NCBI GenBank assembly: GCA_965368175.1
Contig: CBDULX010000033.1
Location: 1-19,106 of the forward strand
DNA: 19,106 nt
Source: CBDULX01 sp965368175
GTDB lineage: Bacteria; Pseudomonadota; Gammaproteobacteria; SZUA-229
Reading direction: 5' to 3'
Part shown: in pieces, positions 14,911 to 19,106 of the stretch
Layout: every line of letters starts with the position of its first letter
Numbering within the stretch: position 1 is the first letter of the stretch
Made by a program: the position numbers and the translations under genes
The notes under the pieces: model-generated
Told to the model about the DNA's origin: nothing
Database searches by the model: none
The model's input: the letters and a program-made list of their open reading frames with translations, nothing else

Positions 14911-16812
14911 TTATTTCCCAGACAGACTTGTGAACCGATTATAGATATAATCACGGTCAGAAGTTGTTTTAAGAATCTCCATTTCATCCTTATCTTCAAT
15001 AATTTTTGCCAGCTCAGCCAGGATATTTAAGTGTTGATCACCTGTGGCTGCGATTGCAATGACGAGGTATGCCGTATTACCGTCAAAATCAACTCCATCT
15101 GGGTACTGCAATATACTGACACCTGATCTTTTGATTAGTTTGCGCGCTTCATTAGTACCGTGCGGAATTGCAACACCATTACCTATATAGGTGGAACAAT
15201 CCATCTCCCGCTCTATCATCGCATCAACATAACCAGCTTCGACACACCCAGAATCATAGAGAATTTTCCCGGCATCACGAATAGCATCCTGCTTTGATAA
15301 AGCCTCGAGCCCCAGCCTGATGTACTCTTTTGTTAATACCTGATTATCGTTTGTGTCCTCTTCAATATTATTCTGCGAAAGTCGATTGCTCTCATCTGCA
15401 ACACGGTTGGCAATTTCCTGATATACCGGTGTGGCGATAAAATCAGATATAGAAATATGAATACTCCCCGGAAGCTTGTTCACAGCTCTTGCTGTTAATT
15501 TTTCATGAGTGATGACAAGATCTATATTGCTATCTAACTGTTCGACAGGGCAGCTGATTACTTTCAGGTCGATGCCGGCAGCAGCGATGACACCTCGTAG
15601 TTTACTTGCACCGAACGCACTGGACCCCATGCCCGCATCACAAGCTACTGCTATCAATTTAACATTTGCAAACGTTTCTATGTCATGCGGAATGCATTCG
15701 TGACCAATGGCAGTTTTTATCCCTTTTAATGATCTCGCTTTGTCTTTCGCTTGCGCCAGTGAAACCCCTTTTTTATCAATTTTACGATCGATTAAAAATG
15801 CACCAGTAACAAAGGTAACAATCACTGAAACAACGACACCAACAAGAACCGGAAGTGCTCCACCTTTTGGAGCCATTGCCATTACAGTTACAATACTGCC
15901 TGGTGAAGGCACTGCGATCAGACCGGCGTCCAGAGAGGTAAACACGAATACCCCTGATGCGCCTCCTGCAATCATGGCCAACACCAGTCTCGGCTGCATC
16001 AGGATATATGGAAAATAAATTTCATGGATACCACCAAAGAAATGAATAACAATGGCGCCGGGAGCTGTTTGCCTGGATATTCCTCTGCCAAATACATAAT
16101 AAACCAGCAATATTCCTAAGCCTGGACCCGGGTTTGTCTCTAATAAAAAGAAAATGGATTTACCTGCTTCTATAGCCTGGCTAATCCCAAGCGGGCTAAA
16201 TATACCGTGATTTATCGCATTGTTTAAAAACAGTATCTTTGCCGGTTCAACAATCAGAGAAATCAGGGGTAATGCGCCTGCCTCAATCACTCGCTCAACG
16301 AAAAAACCAAGCCCATCATCCATAAACTCAACAACTGGTCCAATGACCTGATAAGCAGTAACTGCTAACAAAGCCCCGACTATTCCCGCCAGGAAATTAT
16401 TTGTAAGCATTTCAAAACCCGCAGGAATATAGTTCTCTGTGACTTCGTCACATTTTTTTATAACCAGAGCCGCGAGAGGCCCGACGATCATTGCGCCAGC
16501 AAACATTGGGATCGATGTACTTACGATTATGCCCATGGTCACAATTGACCCCAATACACCGCCTCTCTGACCATACACGAGCTTACCGCCGGTGTAGCCA
16601 ATCAATAATGGCAACAGATAAAAAATCATGGATTCCGCAAGTCGAGCCAGAGATGCATCCGGTAACCAGCCATTAGGAACAAAGAGTGCGGTCAAAAATC
16701 CCCACGCAATGAAAGCCCCAATGTTAGGCATAACCATGCCACTCAAAAATCGGCCGAATTTTTGAATATTTTGAGTACTTAACTTATTTTTTATAGCACT
16801 TTTGACATTCAT
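14911..16812 (-). CDS. mtlA: Mannitol-specific PTS enzyme IICBA
   Basis: This 633-residue protein has the domain order and length of E. coli MtlA. The EIIC membrane domain (about 1-345) contains the substrate motif GGIHEIYFPY (E264). The EIIB domain has VACDAGMGSS with the phospho-cysteine C391. The EIIA domain has IPHGTNEAR with the phospho-histidine H551. It imports mannitol and releases mannitol-1-P inside the cell, receiving phosphate from EI and HPr, which are not encoded in this window. All three key residues are intact, so it should be active. There is no mannitol-1-P 5-dehydrogenase or MtlR beside it; a HAD phosphatase and a SorC regulator follow instead. The Shine-Dalgarno is weak (GAG about 10 nt upstream). 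Confidence 0.95.
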   Translation of the reverse strand: MNVKSAIKNKLSTQNIQKFGRFLSGMVMPNIGAFIAWGFLTALFVPNGWLPDASLARLAESMIFYLLPLLIGYTGGKLVYGQRGGVLGSIVTMGIIVSTSIPMFAGAMIVGPLAALVIKKCDEVTENYIPAGFEMLTNNFLAGIVGALLAVTAYQVIGPVVEFMDDGLGFFVERVIEAGALPLISLIVEPAKILFLNNAINHGIFSPLGISQAIEAGKSIFFLLETNPGPGLGILLVYYVFGRGISRQTAPGAIVIHFFGGIHEIYFPYILMQPRLVLAMIAGGASGVFVFTSLDAGLIAVPSPGSIVTVMAMAPKGGALPVLVGVVVSVIVTFVTGAFLIDRKIDKKGVSLAQAKDKARSLKGIKTAIGHECIPHDIETFANVKLIAVACDAGMGSSAFGASKLRGVIAAAGIDLKVISCPVEQLDSNIDLVITHEKLTARAVNKLPGSIHISISDFIATPVYQEIANRVADESNRLSQNNIEEDTNDNQVLTKEYIRLGLEALSKQDAIRDAGKILYDSGCVEAGYVDAMIEREMDCSTYIGNGVAIPHGTNEARKLIKRSGVSILQYPDGVDFDGNTAYLVIAIAATGDQHLNILAELAKIIEDKDEMEILKTTSDRDYIYNRFTSLSGK

Positions 16813-16853
16813 CCGACTGAGCTCTAATCGTAGTTCACATTTAACGTCTTGAT

Positions 16854-16866
16854 ATGCTGTTGCTAA
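16854..16866. promoter_or_regulatory. Possible operator half-site upstream of mtlA
   Basis: ATGCTGTTGCTAA, about 45 bp upstream of the mtlA start, matches ATGCATTTGCTCA (the minus-strand reading of the repeat before the porin) at 10 of 13 positions. This would fit one regulator acting on both promoters. It is short and could be chance. Confidence 0.25.
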
Positions 16867-16962
16867 AGTATAGCTTATGGTTCTGACTGAAAAAAAACAC
16901 GTCTCTTAACCTTCTGGAAGGGCATACCCTGATTTAGAAGACACTCAAAATATGCAAAACAT

Positions 16963-17244
16963 GGGTCAGAGTCTGAGGTATCCCCACGAAAATTTATAAA
17001 TAAAGTCAAAAGCAAAAGAAAACGCAAATGGTCGCTTCTGCGCCTCCTCGGTAACCGCTCCTGCGTTACTCTCGACAATAGCTCCTGCATTGTTCTACCT
17101 TCGCCCATCCATGGGCTCGTACCTCCTGCATCCGTGCAGTCGTGCGCACGCGACATTAGTGCTTCCTTGCACGTCAAAGCTAATGCACGCCAATAAACGC
17201 TAAAAAATAACGGATTAACCTACATCTCAAGCTAATCTGGACGT
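16963..17244. repeat. AT-rich dispersed repeat, copy 2, truncated and interrupted
   Basis: Positions 16963-17030 match 890-957 (one mismatch in 68) and 17186-17244 match 958-1016 (two mismatches in 59), same orientation. Between them lies a 155-bp block absent from copy 1. Similarity stops at 17244, so the inner part and right inverted arm of copy 1 are missing here. Confidence 0.85.
17031..17185. mobile_element. 155-bp hairpin-array cassette inserted in repeat copy 2
   Basis: Comparison with the uninterrupted copy at 890-1016 defines the borders: AATG at 17027-17030 and AATG at 17182-17185 flank the block like a 4-bp duplication. Inside are successive small hairpins: GTAAC-(CGCTCCTGC)-GTTAC at 17051-17069, ACAAT-(AGCTCCTGC)-ATTGT at 17075-17093, CCCAT-CC-ATGGG at 17104-17115, CTGCA-TCCG-TGCAG at 17126-17139, the palindrome CGTGCGCACG at 17141-17150, and CATTAG...CTAATG at 17154-17185 enclosing GTGC-TTCCTT-GCAC. 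CTCCTGC recurs three times and CTTCCTTGC once, mostly as loop sequence. No protein of known type is encoded. It is richer in G+C than the repeat around it. Confidence 0.65.
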
Positions 17245-17254
17245 CTACCCAATG

Positions 17255-17493
17255 CCGGGTCGGACCCGCACATCACATTGATTTCATTAATTATAGAAGC
17301 AATTGTGAAGGTCAATAATGACCTTATATGTGCCATTTCGAGGTCGAAATGCGATCCCCAATCCGGGTTCACATATTGCGGTATTGCTTATACGGCTGTT
17401 TATCTACCCTGAACCTACCGTCTAATCGAATATATGCGCGATATTCAGGCTGTCTGTGCAGGAATATCAGTAAGTTGCCCGGGTCCGACCCGG
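17255..17493. mobile_element. MITE-like element with 14-bp inverted ends
   Basis: CCGGGTCGGACCCG at 17255-17268 is repeated as its exact reverse complement at 17480-17493. Each end is also a small palindrome (GGGTC-N-GACCC). Inside are two perfect stems: AAGGTCA-ATAA-TGACCTT (17308-17325) and CATTTCGA-GG-TCGAAATG (17334-17351). CCAAT occurs just outside both ends (17249-17253 and 17498-17502), possibly a target duplication, though the distances to the ends differ (1 and 4 nt). No transposase ORF is present. Confidence 0.55.
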
Positions 17494-17502
17494 TCAGCCA
17501 AT

Positions 17503-18129
17503 AGACGCGGGGACCGGCAATCTTTCAATGTGCTGGTGGCTCAATACGCAAAGACGGCATGGCAGGAACCGGCGGACTGAATAGCGCCACCGCCGGTGAT
17601 GGCAGCATGATCAGAATCGTTGACCAATGGTCATGGGTTGTTGATGTTTCCAGATAGCATCGATATAGTGATTTTGATTCATTGGAATATTTGGCAAGAG
17701 GAGAAGACCTATATGCCTGGTGTGTGGTGATGCTTTGTACGATGTATTCCTCAATTTGCTTGATTATGCTGCACGGGGAGCATCCATCACCTGTTCCAGG
17801 CGTGGCGCTGACCTGCTTTTCCGGAAAAAGCTGCAATACCCGTATCTGGTTAGCAGGCGATTCAAATTATTCTACGAGGCCGAAGTGTGTCTCGCTGGTC
17901 GGGGATATAAAATACTGGAATGTCCGACAGTACGTGACAATCAAAGCCCTGCCAGAGAGCGGTTTCGGTCTACGAGGTGCATGCAGGGTCATGGCGTCGT
18001 TCCCCGGAGGAGGGCTGCTATGGTAAAGAAATGATCCGGATAATCAGCAACTGATGTCATTACCTGAAAACGAATGACTGAACAGCCGATGCAAAAGTTT
18101 GTGGCACATTACCAGAAGGGAGAACCACG
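17503..18129. other. Intergenic stretch before glgC without a convincing gene
   Basis: Several frames are open for about 100 codons on both strands (for example plus 17678-18034 and minus 17525-17836), but they overlap each other. None has a good ribosome site or a recognisable motif, and their composition looks random. The plus frame containing LNLLDYAARGASITCSRRG and LFYEAEVCLAGRGYKILECP is the most protein-like and could be a decayed gene. Small palindromes occur (CACCG-C-CGGTG and TGACC-AAT-GGTCA near 17588-17631). The promoter of glgC should lie in the last 100 bp, but no clear -35/-10 pair is visible. Confidence 0.4.
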
Positions 18130-19106
18130 ATGAATAATTCCGAAATGATAGACCAACGAAGAATCAGTTTACTGACAAGAGATACAATGGCATTGATCAT
18201 GGCGGGAGGGCGCGGCAGCCGGCTCAAGGAAATGACTCAATGGCGAGTGAAGCCCGCAGTGTATTTCGGCGGTAAATTTCGCATCATCGATTTTCCGCTG
18301 TCAAACTGCATTAATTCCGGTATTCGCCGGATCGGCGTGCTGACCCAGTACAAGGCCCATTCATTGATCCGTCATATCGTGCGAGGCTGGGCTCACTTTA
18401 AACCCGAACTGGGTGAATTCATAGACGTGCTGCCCGCATCGCAACGGACCTCGGATGCGTGGTATGCGGGAACCGCTGATTCAATCTACCAGAATCTGGA
18501 CATCATCGATGTTTACAACCCCAGGTATGTCCTCATCCTGGCAGGTGATCACGTTTACAAGATGGACTACGGGCAGATGATTGCGGCACATGTTCACTCG
18601 GGCGCCGCAATGACGGTGGGTTGTATCGAGGTGCCGGTGGACGAAGCTCGCGAGCTTGGCGTCATGGCAGTCGACCAGGACATGAAAGTGACAGGTTTCG
18701 CCGAGAAGCCGGAGAATCCTGAGCCGATACCCGGGCGTCCGGAGGAGGCGCTGGCGTCCATGGGTATCTACGTGTTTGATCGTGAATCTCTGTTCAAGGT
18801 ACTTGAGGAGGATGAGCAGGACCCGGATTCGAGTCGAGATTTCGGCAAGGACATTGTACCCAGGCTGGTGGGCGATGGTCTGGTCCATGCCTATGCTTTC
18901 CGGGATCCCGTCAGTGGAGATAAAGGTTACTGGCGAGACGTGGGCACGCTGGATTCTTTCTGGCAGGCGAACCATGAATTAACCGACTTTGATCCGGAGC
19001 TGGATCTGTACGATGAAAACTGGCCTATATGGACCTACCAGATGCAGTTACCACCGGCCAAATTCGTGCACAAGGAGCCCGATCGCCGCGGCCTGGCCAT
19101 GCAGTC
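18130..19106 (+). CDS. glgC: Glucose-1-phosphate adenylyltransferase, N-terminal part
   Basis: GlgC makes ADP-glucose from ATP and glucose-1-P, the committed step of bacterial glycogen synthesis. About 325 residues are present and the gene continues past the right edge. The nucleotide loop MAGGRGSRLKEMTQWRVKPA (about residues 24-43), then FGGKFRIIDFPLSNCINSGI, YAGTADSIYQN, LAGDHVYKMDYGQM and the glucose-1-P site FAEKP (K193) are all typical, as is SMGIYVFD. The ATG at 18130 has GAAGGGAG about 7-8 nt upstream. Codons here are visibly richer in G+C than in the mannitol genes. It is the only clear plus-strand gene in the window and is separated from the rest by the repeat cluster; other glg genes may follow downstream. 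Confidence 0.95.
   Translation, partial: MNNSEMIDQRRISLLTRDTMALIMAGGRGSRLKEMTQWRVKPAVYFGGKFRIIDFPLSNCINSGIRRIGVLTQYKAHSLIRHIVRGWAHFKPELGEFIDVLPASQRTSDAWYAGTADSIYQNLDIIDVYNPRYVLILAGDHVYKMDYGQMIAAHVHSGAAMTVGCIEVPVDEARELGVMAVDQDMKVTGFAEKPENPEPIPGRPEEALASMGIYVFDRESLFKVLEEDEQDPDSSRDFGKDIVPRLVGDGLVHAYAFRDPVSGDKGYWRDVGTLDSFWQANHELTDFDPELDLYDENWPIWTYQMQLPPAKFVHKEPDRRGLAMQ

Noticed and set aside
16875..17177. Minus-strand open frame of 100 codons across repeat copy 2
   Set aside because: It is created by the hairpin block inserted in an AT-rich repeat; no ribosome site, no family resemblance, and the matching sequence at copy 1 is not open.
17525..17836. Minus-strand frame of 103 codons before glgC
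   Set aside because: It overlaps two open plus-strand frames, has no motif or ribosome site, and looks like chance in a gene-free region.
18481..18975. Minus-strand frame of 164 codons inside glgC
   Set aside because: It is antisense to unmistakable GlgC motifs and is explained by the G+C-rich codon pattern of glgC.

Overview
The window looks like chromosomal DNA of a gammaproteobacterium. The predicted proteins resemble families common there: a MYG1-type DHH protein, Acr3/ArsC/ArsR, a mannitol operon laid out like Pseudomonas mtlEFGK-D-Z, an E. coli-type MtlA, a DUF3461-like protein and GlgC. No rRNA, tRNA, CRISPR array or intact transposase was seen. I do not commit to a genus.

Layout. 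Positions 1-715 (minus) hold the N-terminal part of a MYG1-family protein. Positions 890-1165 are an AT-rich repeat with long imperfect inverted arms. Positions 1276-3160 (minus) are an arsenic resistance operon, arsR-arsC-acr3, with a palindromic operator over a readable promoter. Positions 3235-3440 look like a frameshifted gene remnant, and 3505-3795 encodes a small secreted four-cysteine protein. Positions 4032-16812 (minus) are one large mannitol locus. In transcription order it runs mtlA (PTS EIICBA), HAD phosphatase, SorC regulator, outer-membrane porin, mtlE-F-G-K (ABC importer), mannitol 2-dehydrogenase, DUF3461-like protein and fructokinase (mtlZ). Positions 16963-17493 are repeat-rich: a second, truncated copy of the 890 repeat split by a 155-bp block of tandem hairpins, then a separate element with 14-bp inverted ends. 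Positions 17503-18129 hold no convincing gene. Positions 18130 to the end (plus) are the start of glgC.

How the genes work together. The porin should pass polyols through the outer membrane. MtlEFGK would bring in free mannitol, the dehydrogenase would oxidise it to fructose, and MtlZ would phosphorylate that to fructose-6-P for glycolysis. MtlA is a second uptake route that delivers mannitol-1-P, yet the locus has no mannitol-1-P 5-dehydrogenase. A HAD phosphatase lies directly behind mtlA and could return mannitol-1-P to mannitol, joining the two routes. That hybrid pathway is the most interesting biological hypothesis here. The SorC regulator probably controls the locus; tandem 11-bp repeats before the porin, and a partial match before mtlA, are candidate operators.

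The two copies of the AT-rich repeat lie in the same orientation about 16 kb apart and bracket the whole ars-mannitol block.
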